Source: Lamellibrachia satsuma
Taxonomy: Eukaryota > Annelida > Polychaeta > Sabellida > Siboglinidae
NCBI GenBank assembly: GCA_033239005.1
Contig: BSQZ01000005.1
Coordinates: forward strand, 4,309,001 to 4,373,000
DNA length: 64,000 nt
Direction of reading: 5' to 3'
This document shows, piece after piece, positions 12,581 to 27,200 of the stretch. Within the stretch, counting starts at the first letter, position 1. The number at the start of each line of letters is the position of its first letter. The notes under the pieces are model-generated. The model had not been told where the DNA came from and searched no databases. It was given only the letters and a program-made list of their open reading frames with translations. Position numbers and translations under genes: made by a program.

Positions 12581-12822
12581 TGTATTTAAGTAGAACAAGA
12601 AATTTTCATGATTTCCGAAAAATGGCAACAATGACAGAATCCACCAAATTTGAAATGGTCATAACTCAGAAACTATTCGGGCTACAGCCCTATGGTTTGA
12701 CATGTGTGGTTATATTGACTTGCGGATTAATTGGTGCAACATTCCTTGGTTGATCTGAGACGGAATGCCATGTACACATGCTTCATGGTATGCAATAAAT
12801 AATATATTACATAATATCATGT

Positions 12823-12960
<138 letters not shown>

Positions 12961-13482
12961 TATGGGTGATATACATACATATATGGGTTAACATTGATGG
13001 TTCTGTTAACAGATTTTGACAAGCAACAACCTAATAATATACAATATTTTTAATCAAAGTATTAGTATTTATAGTATTAGTGCATACACATGTCAGCCTA
13101 CATGCATCATGGCATGTATACTCAGTGGGAAGAATCGCTAAGCAATTGCCTTAAAATAGAAGTCACAAATGTATCAAACAAGTTTTTTTTGGCTGTCAGA
13201 TGAATAAATTGCTGAAAAGTTAGCTACATAAAATTAATAACATGCAACAAACACAGCCATGAAAACAATATTTGTAATACATATGAAGGCATAAAATTAG
13301 ATGCCATAATATTATCATTCATGCATGTAGCTGAATAGGGAATAACAAGATAACGATTCATGTGTACATATGCCTATTATAAATTAATTGACATAAATTA
13401 ACTCTACCATTTGCAAAAGATATGATAAATACCACCAACAAAGAACCCAGATCTGTATAGCATCATATGATATAATATTGTA

Positions 13483-13672
13483 CAGTTGATCCCCACGTTG
13501 TGGTCACCTCAGTTATACAGCCACCACACCCTTATGGGACTGTCCCAAATTATTTCTATAACAGAAAAGTATACTGGTAACCTTTAATAACCTTCAAAGG
13601 TGACTGGTAACCTTGCTATTCAGGTCACTGTAGTCCAGTCCTGAGGGTGACCTTAATCATGAGTTTCTACTG
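13483..13672. mobile_element. Short pogo-like MITE with TA target duplication
   Basis: The element starts TA|CAGTTGATCCCCACG (TA at 13481-13482) and ends with 'gagtttctactg' followed by TA (13673-13674). The ends read inward as CAGTTGATC... and CAGTAGAAAC..., both leading into GGTCACC. CAGT ends and a TA duplication are typical of the pogo branch of Tc1/mariner. At 190 bp it is non-coding. Confidence 0.6.
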
Positions 13673-14110
13673 TACAAGTTACTGATTTTCATTAGTAGTA
13701 AATCCACTGTCATGTCAACCACGTCGACTATCTGGGTGACTCCTGTGATTACAACGATGTATAGATCTTCTGTCTGTGGCTTCTTTTGTGTCCACTATAC
13801 TACTTAAGTGAATGCATCTGAAATACGAGCTGTCTACACAAAGCATAAACTTGCACCTTAAGAAATCATTACTTTACCATTCCTATCAACTGCCCAATAC
13901 AGTGCCACCATGTTCTCTGAAAAACCTAATTAATTAAGTAATATTGCTCAGTATTGATAAAGATGTGTGTGTGTGTGTTGCTATTTCAGTAGCTGTCTGT
14001 ACAGTATTGCAGTATTAACCGTATCATGTCAGAATAAGCAGCGCATTTGCATTATTTTGGCTGTTATTGCTGCTATATATGTGTATATTAGCAATACTAT
14101 GAGTGAAGTC

Positions 14111-15017
14111 TTAAAGAGATAGTTCAACGATTTTCATCGGGTAACTTATATGGAGCTAGTCAGGGTTTTGTATAATTAAAATGCCCCAATTCTCTGAACA
14201 TTCTTATCTCAAAGTACATCTAAATTAACAATGTTATACTTAAAACTCCATCCTCAACTGATTTAGCCTATCGCAAATCCAGTTCATCAATGTCCTACTA
14301 TGTTGTGTGTAAACAGTTTACGTAATATCCGCGGTCAGTTTAATAAAAAGTGCATTTTTTTCCAAATCTTCAAAAGAATTTATTTTAATCATTAGATCTG
14401 GCAAGGCTCAAAATAATGGATATCCAAAATGGTAGACACCTTATAGGGTCATGGCTTCCTGACTTCCATGGACTGATCATGGATGTGAGTTTTCAGCGAT
14501 TCCATTTTCACTTCAATAAATGCTGGATCAAGCATTAAATAATTTTATTTCACAAAAACTACATACAAAAGTTGCACAAGTAAACTAGCCTACCATAGTG
14601 GATACTAGATAGGTCTGAATTTTTGCTAAATTAACTTGAAATGAGACAAGCAAAAAATCAAACCGAGGAGGGACCTTTAATGTTTTAATCTTTATTGCTG
14701 TACTATATTTTCTATCAGAAATTGTATACAATGGGAATTTGAAGAAACTGGTCTTCCCCGACTATTTAAGCTTTTCATGGGACATTGCGACATTGAATTT
14801 ATTAGTATTTAACTATTTACTGATTGGTTAAAAATAACATCCATGCAATCCGCGACCTTTCATTTCAGTTACTTAATATTTTTTAAATAAAATAAAATAA
14901 ACCAATTTTACGACATAAAACTAATAATAAACATAAACTAATAATAAAGATCGCTATACAGCAATTACTGACAGTCCAGTAAGTCATACAAAGAAAATTG
15001 TTCAACTATCCTTTGAA
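14111..15017. mobile_element. Non-autonomous DNA transposon with about 22-bp inverted ends
   Basis: The left end AAAGAGATAGTTCAACGATT (from 14113) is matched on the other strand by AAAGGATAGTTGAACAATTT ending near 15016. The 0.9-kb interior has no coding frame. The target-site duplication is not clear, so the family is not assigned. Confidence 0.55.
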
Positions 15018-15653
15018 ATCTCTTCCAACCTAAACATGCAAACAGCCACACCTCTGCCAGCATTAAACTCCACTGGAGAGCAAGCCATCCGACAGAAACA
15101 TGTAAAGAAAGATCTCTTCGCATGTGACACTACTGTACATAGCATTGCAGCAAGCAACATGTTGGTGTGAGTTTCTATCTAGGAGTGCACGCACTTCTAC
15201 ACTGATGTATTACTTTAGTGCACCTTTCATATCCTTCTAACACAACCTCCAAAACTGTCATTACCAACCATTCTGTTTTAGCAATTTTCTACCTAAAAAT
15301 TGCAATCTTTATACATCAGTTTAACTAATGAATTCATATTATTTGCCAATTCACTATTTACATGTTTATATTTAAAATAGGACTGATATTGCATGTAATT
15401 AAAACATTCACATACAGTTCAGTACTGATTACTAAATTTTCAATATAAGATATTAATCATGGCAGCAATTTTATAAAAAATATTGCCTGAACATGTTTCG
15501 TGTAGAGAGTTGTTATAACAAGAACAGAAGCAGCTGGCAATAACACTTTGTTGAGGTTGTACTAACAGGAAATAAAAAGTTTCCATAACAGGAACTGCTT
15601 CTACTGTTTCACAAACACTCACATATGTATATATATATATACATATATATTAT

Positions 15654-16187
15654 AGAGGCTGTGTCAAAATCCCGCACATTTATGCCTAACCAATTTAACT
15701 TTGTGCTAACGTGGAGCCAGGTCTAATTTGAAGTAACTACATCTCACTAAAATACTACGTGTAATAATGTATTAATAAAAATCTATTAACATTTTCCATT
15801 TATCATAACAAACAGCATTAATTTACCATTTTACATACTATACATATTGAAGGTACTTTAAAAAAAAATTCTGGTAGGATTATATAAATCAATGATGAAA
15901 CATGCTAATTATAAAAACTGTCATAAAGATGTAATAACCAAAACTTTTTCACAGTAGATTTGAAATAAGTGCTACATGAATTTGATGTTTCTGTAAATTG
16001 GTTTATATTCTTTATAAAAATAATTAATATGGAAGTCTCATTCAATATATACAGCGCTTTAACTTACATGTTATACATTGTATTGCCTTTGTTAATGTTA
16101 TGTTAACTTCTAAAAATGTATGGTAGAGTTGCCACAAAGTCAAACAGATTAGTTTTTTAAAACATGTAGTTTTGACACAGCCCCTTA
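15654..16187. mobile_element. Short DNA transposon/MITE with GGCTGTGTCAAAA ends
   Basis: Left end 'gaggctgtgtcaaaatc' at 15655 and right end 'ttttgacacagcccctta' at 16170-16187 are inverted copies of each other. The 0.5-kb interior is AT-rich and non-coding. It sits just after a short (TA)n run. Confidence 0.55.
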
Positions 16188-17212
16188 CCTGTTTTAATTG
16201 AATTTGCTGCCAATGTGTTTGAGAAGCCAAAATATACTGTTTTTATTCTCAAAATGTGTGTCCACTTCATAGCCGTGGGAACCAAATGTCTGCAAAGCAT
16301 AAAATATGGAAACAGTCCACCACCGACACAATTTAAGACAACACACAATCAGTCAATCTAGAGATACCGGGTAATTGTGTTCTAACAATAAAACAATACA
16401 ACTGTATTCACAAAAAACTTCACATTAAAAGTTACATAATTAATGCTATTTTTCTAATGTCGCATTGTAGCCAAAAATAATTTTTAGTGGTCTTTATTGC
16501 TAAGTGACAAGTTGAAAAAACTTGTTAGTGCTACTGCCTACGTTAAATCAGGTTTTGATATGTCATTGTGTGGTATTATGTCTACAAAGCTGAAGTTGCA
16601 GCTACATTGTGGTAATATTGCAAACAGACATTAAAACAAGTGTTTACAATTTCAACAGTAACACGTATTTCTACCAAGACTACCATGCTGGTAATCACCA
16701 GATCTTGACAGTGCATGGTAAACACCTCTCACTCCTGTATTTTATGTACAAGTAATTGTTTGTGCTTATTAATGGATTTGTCCAATGAGCTTTACAAATA
16801 ATAATAATCATTATGAGACAAATAAGCATAAGCTGTTTTATGATGACATTCATTAAACCTATGTAGGTATATTGGGTGGAAGAAAATAATGCAAAACTGT
16901 CAGCATATTTGTGATGATCCACATACTTGTTGGATGTGTTGGTGAACACATCTCAGAATAATCAGTCGCCTCATCATTGATGAGAAATGTTTAGAGGTCT
17001 GGTCTGATTAATATAAAATTACCAATGCCAAAGGCAATGTCTTATACAGGTCAGGCATATAATTGGATGATTTCTGTTAGGGCAATGGGTTTCACATTTC
17101 AATAGATCAGGATAAGTTGAATGTTATCTTTACTTCAGACATTGTTTCTGAACTTAAGTCATACTGGATGTAAAATTTTAAACTTGAAAGTTGTCCATGT
17201 ACATTTGTCATA

Positions 17213-17214
<2 letters not shown>

Positions 17215-17276
<62 letters not shown>
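17215..17276. repeat. (TA)n microsatellite
   Basis: About 30 uninterrupted TA dinucleotides. Confidence 0.97.
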
Positions 17277-17278
<2 letters not shown>

Positions 17279-17510
17279 GTAATATTTTATTTACTTGGAT
17301 ACGACGCTGTCTACAGCTAATCAGAAGAATGACACAGAGTGATTGCAATCTGTATGTAGTGTACCTATTGGGTATGGGGTTGGTCTGGCCATAGGCAGTA
17401 ATATTGAAAGAAGCACAGATGTTTCATAAAAAGAACACCAATATAATCATCAGTAATAACACAGATAACCTCAGTTTTATATTCAAATACATTACAATTT
17501 GCTACCACCA

Positions 17511-17640
17511 ATGTGGGACATTGCGACCATGCGTTTGGTGCTACCGTGCATTGTGACTGGTGCATTCAGGCGGAGCCAGAGCCAGAGGGGCAATCCGACC
17601 GTGCTCCCAGACCCAGTAAGGCAGTATGTTATTACTCCAA
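17511..17640 (+). CDS. Candidate orphan coding exon, function unknown
   Basis: A GC-rich island in AT-rich intergenic DNA. From ATG 17511 the frame reads MWDIATMRLVLPCIVTGAF, with a hydrophobic start like a weak signal peptide, then a basic/polar stretch ending near QYVITPTG. A plausible donor (gttagt) begins about 17646, and the frame stops directly after it. A second frame across the same bases (from 17513) is also open and Cys/Pro/Glu-rich. No partner exon was found. It may be an exon of an unrecognised gene or chance. Confidence 0.25.
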
Positions 17641-18179
17641 CAGGAGGTTAGTACTTATAACTATATATATAATGACGATTTTGTCACTACAAACATTGTA
17701 TTTTACTAAAAGGGTAATAGTTAGAAAATAACATGTTTTATGAGTAATGAGTAACAAATGTGATAACTGAACTAGAATGTCATATTACAAGATTTTCTGA
17801 TGCAACTGTGACTGTCACATCCAGTCGGGGTGAGCGATAATAGACCATATCCAGCCGGTTCGGATTATTTTACATGCCATGAACCTGGTTATATATGGTA
17901 TGTGTTTTAATACAACATAATAGTTAATATATTATTGTATGATAATATGTAATCATAAAACTAAGCACTTTTTAATCAATATGACGCACACAGCAACAGT
18001 ACGATACCTTGAATTTCGCTTGACATGTTGGCTGATGACGTTTGTATAACCTCGATCAAGAAACGTTTTATCAATTCATTGAGCTAATTACAGTAACGAA
18101 TGTACTTGAAGCAAATATTAATTTAATTAATTATGCATGAATATGTTACATTTTATTTGTTGAAAACCTGAAAATGCAA

Positions 18180-18287
18180 GGAATAAATTTGCAATCCAGA
18201 GTATTTAACCTCGTTTGGACGTTTCTGTCGGCCTTGACATTCGTCGCCAACCTGATTCGTCGCGTGCGTGGACGTCAAAGAAATAAA
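18180..18287 (+). promoter_or_regulatory. Presumed eIF3m promoter/5' UTR
   Basis: The region just before the eIF3m start codon is GC- and CpG-richer than its surroundings and contains a CRE half-site (GACGTCA at about 18271). No TATA box is visible, as expected for a housekeeping gene. The transcription start cannot be placed from sequence alone. Confidence 0.45.
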
Positions 18288-21200
18288 ATGAGCGTGCCAG
18301 CTTTTATTGATGTCGATGAAAGCGAACAGGTAATCATGAACTAGACTGGTTCTTCACAAAGTGTATTGAAAAGTCCGTGTTGGCAAACCTGATTAAGGTT
18401 TAATTCACATTGTTTGCCGATAACAGTACCCCACCGTCAACACTCCCGTCACGACACAAGGGGGTCTATGCGTGTAACACATGTTTACCATAACGTTTTC
18501 CACTAGTATAGTTACCGGAATACCGGTGCAGTTTACAAGCCACTCCTATTTTCAACCCATTGAAATCTCGTTTGATATCGCGTTAGAGACGTCACAGCGT
18601 CTGTTTACGACAATAACGATACAGTCTTATCTGAGCAAAATATATTTTGATATATAATACGGAACACTTTTATGTAAAATTATGATATTCATACATTGAC
18701 AAAAAAAACTACTTTACATGCTTACCAGACATTATTATTGAGCGTCTGCTAACGCTTGTCTCGTTTTTGGCCACATGACAATAATCGCCATTTTTTTGGT
18801 AGATGTATGGCAAGCCAGTTTTGTCATAAAAGTAGGAATAATTAAAATGTGTTAAATATACAAGAAAATTTTTTCTGCATTAACATAATCAATACAAATA
18901 TATGTTATGTGTTTTATAAAGCGCTATGACAAGCCTGACTTTTAAAAAGTTGAAATTATTGGAACAAAGTGATAAAATGAAAAAGATTGACTGTACGGCT
19001 TGCCATAGATATAGGTTGAATTTTGCCAGTTTCCATGTCTCGCGCAACATGGTTCGGACGTTCGATATTAGTAAGTTTTTCACTCAAAACAACTGTTTTA
19101 ATAATTTGTTTGCAGTGTACATATGAAGTAGCTATTAGTGATACTACTGTCACTAAGTAGCTAGCATATTCTTCTGGACAGCCTCTTGCTTTCTGTATTC
19201 TGGAATGACAATTGATCAATATAATATTTTTGTTGATTTCTAATTCTATGCATATTACAATACACTATTATATGTGACCCCCATCACAGCAAAATGAGTC
19301 ACAATGTCAAAATAAAATAAATTGGGGTTTTGACATTTTCACATTCTGCATTGAAATACCTTTAAATTGATGTATGATTTATCAAAATGCAACAGGATAT
19401 GGTCGAGATATGTCATTTATAAGTCACCAGGTTGGGTAGTGTTGGTTTTAAGTAAATTGAAGATAAAGTTAACACTGGAGTTCCATAATATTCCAAAGCA
19501 AAAGTACTTAGTAACCGTACTAAAAAATTTATTTGATCACAAGATTTGGCACACATCAACACATTTATCTATAAAAAAATATTATTTCTGTATTTTAGAC
19601 ATTTATTTTACCAAAAATGTAACATTAAGTGTGTCAGTGATTTTCAAGTGAATAAGAAGCAAATGGCCCAGTTATCATCTACTCCACCTTGCACAAAATA
19701 ATCTGCGTTTGCAAGACCTTGGATCCATCGTCAACAACAGGGAAAACCTCCTCCATGTCACTTTCATCGTTTTCTGAATCAATATCAGTCAGAGGGTCTC
19801 CAAAATAGTCAGCGATCAGCTGTTGTAATTGCTCGCTGTCAACAGCTCCCAGAAGATTTGCGTTCTTGAGTGCATTTATTGCCATTATAACCAGTGTATC
19901 GCTCTCTGCAACATTCTGAATGCTTTCTATTAAATCTGCGGCAAAGCACTGGCATTATAAAGCTCTAAATAAAAGAATTAATTACAAAATAACATGAGAA
20001 ACAATTCAAGGATTTTGAAATACGGGCGCTGCCGTCTTCCCACAATGCTCTGCGCGAGCTGACTCAGCCAATGAGAGAGGGCGTAACAGCGTCAGCATAG
20101 CAACAAGCCTGCCTTCTGAAGATATGACCCCATGTAAACAGAAAAGGTCTTAATTAAGGTTATTTATAAAAATCCCTTTCGGCTTTTTGTATTCATAGAT
20201 TATGTCTTTAGTACTCTTTACGAAACCATTTTTTTTTTAAATTTCAATCTTGACCTGGTGACACATTTCCAGTGTTTTTCGGTTATAGCTCATAATTAGA
20301 CTGTGCGCATTCTGATTCATTTTGCTGTGACATGTCACATGTATGCAATAAAGACACAGGCATAAAGAAACCCCAGCTCAGCAATGCATCAAAACAAAAG
20401 GGTTATGTAGTTTCAGTCTAAAATCGATCTGCCAAACTTCTAATGCATCTACCATACCTATACACATGTCACATGATATAAAATTACACTCACTTCCATA
20501 CAATGTTAAAAATTTGAAAAAACTAACAAAACTTTGCAATCTTCTGCACAAAGGCTAAAGCTCCATGACTACTGTAAAATTGACAACTTAAACAAGTTTT
20601 ATGCAACAAGGCCAGGCAGTCATGATAAATACCTTTGTGTATGCCTGTGTAGCCTGCCAATTCTTGATTCTAGTTAAACAAATTTTCTTTTCCTACAGAT
20701 TATATACAAACACAAGTTTATTGCAGTAGCCTCAGAATAGGCATACGAATAAACATTTATTTATAGTGTTTACATTTGTTTATGACACTTACTGGCAAGT
20801 AATCTGTTGTATTTATTTCCTTTTTTCTTTCTAATTATCAGTGCCTGGATGTCAATGAGATTATACACCAAATGGTTCTTTCCGTTATCCATGTAGATGC
20901 AGGCCAATGTCTAAAAAATGATCACAGCGACCAATATTATTTTTGATGTATTTGTGTAGCATATCTGGGGAAATGGCATTAAAATGTCTGACAATATTAT
21001 ACTTTCTATTATCAAAGTGCAACAACAAAGGTAAACAGACACTGTTGTAGTATAAAAAGAGCACAGTGTTTTTTTAATGTTTGTACCACACAGCAAAAAA
21101 CAACAACAAAAATGTCTGTACTGTCATAATTACATAAACTACTTAAAAAATTATTTGATATTTATCAATTAATAAAAAGGGAAATATTAAATACATGGTT

Positions 21201-24200
21201 ATGTGCAATTCTAAGAATTCATGTGGAAAGTGACAGAGTTCAGAAGAAAAAGCTGGTTTGCCGCCAGTACGAATGGCTGACTATCATGAAACAGGCTTGT
21301 ATGATATCACACATATTGTTACATTTTCAGGTTCCGTGCGGTAATCCGTTGTATCAACAGAAGTGTTGCAAAATCATAGACATATCTGTACTAAATGTGG
21401 TTATGGTTGAAGGTCGCTGAGTTGCGCAGCTACCTGAAGGAGAAGGGGGCGGAAATCCTGGAGGAGAACTCCCCGGACGGCCTCCTCAGGGATATCACCC
21501 AGGTGATAGAGGCATCCAGCATATGTTGGAAGGATACGTCCATCGAAGGTGGTAAGTTGGTCTTGATGGAACTCTCCATATCACGGTTGTCACGTGCAGG
21601 TAGGGGGCCGTTCGCATTCACAATTGTCGACATTTAACTATTTGTACAAAGTGGACTAATTCTCAGACCCCTGTCCTCCCTGAATTAGTGTTTTAAAATG
21701 TTGGTAATTTTCTAGAGTAAAAAATATATTGATGTAACAATGTAATGGCACAGTGCATATATACAGGACATACAAAAATTAATAATAACTATCAGAATAC
21801 GTTTACAAACATTTATCTCCATTAATTATGCAAAAGCTCTGTGTTTTTCTAACAACTGTTAGACGGGGTGAGATACATAGATTGTTTAGCCAATCATTTG
21901 CATACTTTCCTAAAACTAGCCAGTATGCAGTCACATTGCAGTTTTTGTGTAGCTTCAAAGAGTACAGAGTTACACGTGGGTCATTCCATGTCAAATCAAC
22001 CAATTTTCAGAAAATTCTTTCTGTTCTGCCTTATTTAATTTATATTGCAGCTGAAAGTTACCATTTCCCATTCGGATTCTGTCGTTGTTGCCATGAAATT
22101 TTAATTGGTACTTGGTGGCGCTATGACTTTTGTACAATGAAATAAATGTTTAGTTTAGTAAAGCCCATTCATTGCAATTGGTGAAACGGTTTTGAATTGC
22201 AACATGTCATCGATCACAGTAGGCATAGCCTAGGCAAGGTCAGTGGCAGTGCGACTTCGCTTAGGTGGTTTGAAAATTGCAATTGAGATTCACAAATTCG
22301 CCATGTATAAGAATCAGATGTATAGTCATAAATGCAGCTTAGTAGGCAACACCAATATAAACTGGGGTGAAATAGCATACTGTCATTGCATCTTAATGCC
22401 AAACGCACTACTCAGACTCGGTGAGAAAATATGAATTCGTCATCCGCACATGAAACAGTGAATCAATGTTAAGTGGTACCGGAGATGTGCTTCGTGAATT
22501 TATTTGTTAAGAGCGGTTGAAAAACGAAGTGGAACAATTAAAATTGTCGTTTTCAATGTTTAATCAACTTTTACACTCCGTTTCAACTCGTATGCGTGTT
22601 CGGTTGCTCAAATCCAGGTTATTATTTTCGATTCCTACTACAGCCTATTCAGTCAATCAGATCATAGTGAAATATTGTAAATTTCTTATCTATTCCATAA
22701 CTATACGTGTACTTTATTCAGTTCGACATACAACCGTATGTGACATTTAAACATAATACACATTGACGCTATTCCACTCATTTGATAACTTCTTTATAAA
22801 CCGCACGGCCAGCATGTTGTGGTTTCGATGGCGTTCTTGCAATCTTGGTGCAGCAGGCTGCGATCGCCATCCCCGGTGACGGACGATACGTGAACTCCGA
22901 ATATTGGAGTCCAAACACTGCATTATAAAGAGGGTAGACTTTCCTAGTGAATCTGATACTCAAGAAATTCCTTTTCAAGACAAACACTTGCAGGCAGCGA
23001 GTGATTTTAGCAATTGACTTGAGTGATGAATCACTCCCTAGATTTTTTATTTGCGCGAGCGATAGGGAGCGAGAGCAATCGCTTGCCTCAAACGTGATGC
23101 CCTGAATATCCGAAATAAATGTGGCAGAACACCATCCTGATATTTAATATGTTGTTTACCTAATAAAGGACTATTCACAGTTAAAAAAAATGGTGGTCAT
23201 AGGACTTGTCCCACATTTTCATTTTGGGTGCTGAAATTAGTTAAATATAGAAAAAGTTAAAGTTTAAGGATGAATTATTCTGAAAGTATGGCAACTAGAA
23301 GCCTACTGAACTAATAGATTATTGCCAGTATTATTGAAAATAGATGGTGGCAATTTTGATATTTTACTGTAACACAATGATGACATACAGACTGCTGAAG
23401 TCCTTCTTGGAAATAAAAAAATTATTTCTTTTTTATTTTCGTGCACCTGGTACACCCATTGTCCTTTGCCCTATCATTCTTGCCCTTTGCATAGATATTC
23501 TGTTCCAATAGGTCTACACAACATATTCTGATCCAATAGGTCTACACAACATATTCTGTTCCAATAGGTCTACACAACATATTCTATTCCAATAGGTCTA
23601 CACAACATATTCAGCAAATTTCAGATGTGTATCTTGTAAACTTCTCATGTTAGAAGCACCTGAAAACATAAAAAATAATGGGTGCGTTTTGGGTGCTACA
23701 CCGTTCACATTATAGGATGTTACAGACACAATATGCATGCAAATACTTAGTTCTTTTGTAGAAGTGCTCAGGTTTAACGACTTATTCATTGGTTAAAATT
23801 TAAGCAAATTCTGAGACACCAACTTTTTGACCATTGGTTGATTTGACACAGAATGACACATATAATGATGTTGATGAGTGCTTTTTGGAAGCGAACAATG
23901 GCAGTTGACAGCGAGTACATAAAATTATGCTTGCACCTTCAGAGCTGGAGACTGTGTTTAACAGTATTGTATCTCTGATACTGATTGTACCTCTCGACCA
24001 GAGCGAGAAGCTAGTTGTGAGTTTCTGTGAGAAGTTTGTCAAGACACAGACAGCTGACAAGAAGAATGCTATCCGCATGCGCATGTAAGTCAAATTGCAT
24101 TACTTGTTTCTGTTAACATTATGGATTTTTTTGTATACCAATTTGGAAATTGTTCTTTGGTAGTGTGCCTGTTGTGAAGTCACTAAGACATAGTATGATT

Positions 24201-27200
24201 TAATAATGATTAATATTGATGCTTTTTTATGGTAACAATAATGGAACTGACTTGGTGAGACTGCCCTTAATTTTTTTCTCCGATTCACTTGATAAGTGGG
24301 AGTTCTCGTTTTGCCATGAAAAACCAAGAGTATGCGTTCCGTAGTTAGTCATGTCATTGGTGCTGTGTCTTCAGTTTGAGCAACTTGTTCCATGGCTTGG
24401 ACGAGCGGTCATCCCACAGATACCTCGTCTACATGGCCATGGTGAAGCTGGCTGGTCAGGTTGACCTGCTTCACCTCATTAACCCGAGTCTGTCAGAGGT
24501 ACGCTGTGTCACACTCCTTGTTCGTTACTGCACGTCATGGTTAAATTATACTCTCAAAACCAGTAAGGGTCTTAATACATATTTTAATCAACTAATTTAA
24601 AACTACTCAGTTTGTAACTTTTTTATTTAATAAAAAAAACATGTGTAACACATTTTGTTTCCAGGAGATTTCATCATTGATTATATTTCAGATGTAAGTA
24701 TATATAAAATACCACCAAAATTGTTTGGTTACTTGGGGCAAATGTAAGATTCAAGCTAAGAATTTTTGTTTGTGAAAAGTAATCATGAAAGCTACCGTCA
24801 CCATATTTGTATATTATTATGTATGGCATTTCCTAAGAATCCCGTGACTAGTTGTGATAAAATGAGCCGTCTGATTAGTTGTGCTAAAATGAACCGTCTG
24901 ACTTAGCAGTTTGTGTGTGCAACATGTGCCAAACAAATTGATCCTAGGTATTTGCTATGGAAGTTTCACTTTTCTAGGCAAAGTAGACATTGCTGTGTGT
25001 TTGTTTCAGATCAAGTCTTGGGTGGCGATGTGGGACATCAGCAACCAGAAGGTACAGGCATTGCTGCGAGCTCTCCACGAAGCCTTTCTCGAGTGCAAAC
25101 AGAGGTAGGAACCAGTAGAAACATGCCGCATGCTTTCACTTCAGCTGTGCTTAAGAAAGGCCTTGGTGGTTGAAAATTAATTATCTATGGTTGTTCACGG
25201 GGCTTGATGATTCTGGCATCCTTGGCTCGGTTCTCTGGCCTAAAGTCTGGTATTGATATAGGTATTGAAATATGCGTGACTTGCATGTCTATGTCAAATT
25301 GTTATTAGAGTGGGAAACTTATTCTGTGGTAATTCAGTAAAATGATTATCAATGTCTGAATTATAAACCCAGTCATCTCTGGACATTATCTGGATACATT
25401 TCTACCACACTTGCGCTTACTCCTACAAAACATTCATTGATTTAAAAATTCCCCAGTGGCATGTCCGTTTTATTAAGCTGGTGAGTATGGAGCATTATAG
25501 ATTCACTGCGCGTTTTAGTCAGAGTAATAAATTATATGGTTTAGTTGTCGTGTCGTTGTTGTAGTGAGAAGGCAACTAAGATGATGATAGAGCTACTGGG
25601 CACATACACGGACGACAATGCTTCACAGGCCAGAGACGATGCATACAAGTAAGATATACTCAATTCTTGCCATACATAATTTATATTAATTTTTTTTAAA
25701 GAATTTACATTTATAATTTATTTGAAGTAAGAAAGGGAGTGAATGTTAGAAACAGAAGTTATATATCGCATGAGAAGTTGATAAACATAGTTTTTATTTG
25801 AATACCACATGCTGATATTAGAGCAAAACATACATGGGGGTGTATGCTTTTTAAAATTTGTGTCTAGAGTTCAATGAATGTCAAAAATAATGTTATATTA
25901 GTTAGGCTTGTGTGACGGTGATCACACAGATTGTTTGACATATTAACCATTTTACAAGAAATGGCTGATTATCGGTTGTGCTTTAGATAGCTCCAACAAC
26001 TTTACCTATTCTGACACAGTGGTTACATTGTTTCACTCATCAGGTGCATTGTCACATGTCTGGGGGACCCAAACACATTCATCATGGACCACCTTCTTGC
26101 CCTGAAACCTGTCAAGTTCCTCGAGGGCGAACTCATTCATGACGTAAGTGCGGCATTGGCATATACTTGCTCAACTTGAATGTTTCACACAATTAACCCT
26201 TTTACAGGGTAATTTTTCTAGTTTTCATATGTTTTGTAAGATAAGCCCGATACATGTGGTTCCAGGATGTTCTTCTAAATAAACTTGGGAATTTTGTCTG
26301 GGTTTTCATTCGGTTGACTGGTCTACGCATGACTCCAGTCTGCGATGGCCTTATTATGTCTCTACGATCAAGATGAAGTGACAATTTTCTGCCACACGAC
26401 TGGCATTTTATATAGCGATTGTATTACATTGTTATTATTGTAGAAGTAGGATTTCATGTTGGTATGTATACGAACTAGAGACACAATCTTCCACTAGGTT
26501 GTAGTTGATATTGCAGATACTAGTATTGGAGTATTAAGAACAGAAAGACCTTTGGGGAAATGTCTGATGTAGTATTCATATACAGGGGTGGGTTCAATTA
26601 CACATAATTATATCAGTTAACGTAATTGGACCCAGCCCTGTTCATATACTACATCAGACATTTCCCCAAAGGTCTTTCTGTTTTTAATACTGTTGTTTAA
26701 CACATGTGACATGTCGAGACAGAAGGGGTGCAGTGGTATATTGGTTGGAACATCTGACCCTCAATCGAGAGGACCAGGGTTCAAATCTTCTTGCTTTAGT
26801 TCACTCTACATTGCCTCAGTTCAGGTGGTGGATATATGTGAACGAATAGTCTTTGTACAGTAACTGCAGCATGGCTGAAAGCTTCCAAGAGAATTCAAGT
26901 TGGTGTTGGAAGGAACAGGGGCAAAGTGCAAAGTGCTTTGAGCAGTGGCCTGGATACCACACTACATAATCAGTAGCCTACTGTTGTTATTTGTGTTATT
27001 TAACTTCTGATACAATGTGGTCTTTGTCTTGCAGTTGCTCACAATATTCATCTCTGGCCGCCTGTCGGACTACATAAAATTTTATGAATCACACAAGGAT
27101 TTTGTGACGTCATTAGGTTGGTAGTTTTGTTGATGGTAGTATGTTGTACCATTCAGTGAAAGCCATCGGCATAATTCCATTATAAATTTATATGCCAACT

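Larger units (their letters stand above)
10632..12771. mobile_element. DNA transposon family A, copy 1 (terminal inverted repeats, foldback interior)
   Basis: The left end reads GGTCATTCCATGTAAAATCA (from about 10634) and the right end (12745-12771), read on the other strand, starts TGGCATTCCGTCTCAGATCA; both are followed by ACCAA. A second copy with the same ends lies at 21978-23857, and the two share long internal stretches (about 12060-12240 here with 23101-23290). The interior carries a large inverted repeat and a short retrotransposon-derived coding scrap at 12500-12580. I see no transposase, so it is probably non-autonomous. Superfamily not assigned; no clear target-site duplication. 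Confidence 0.65.
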
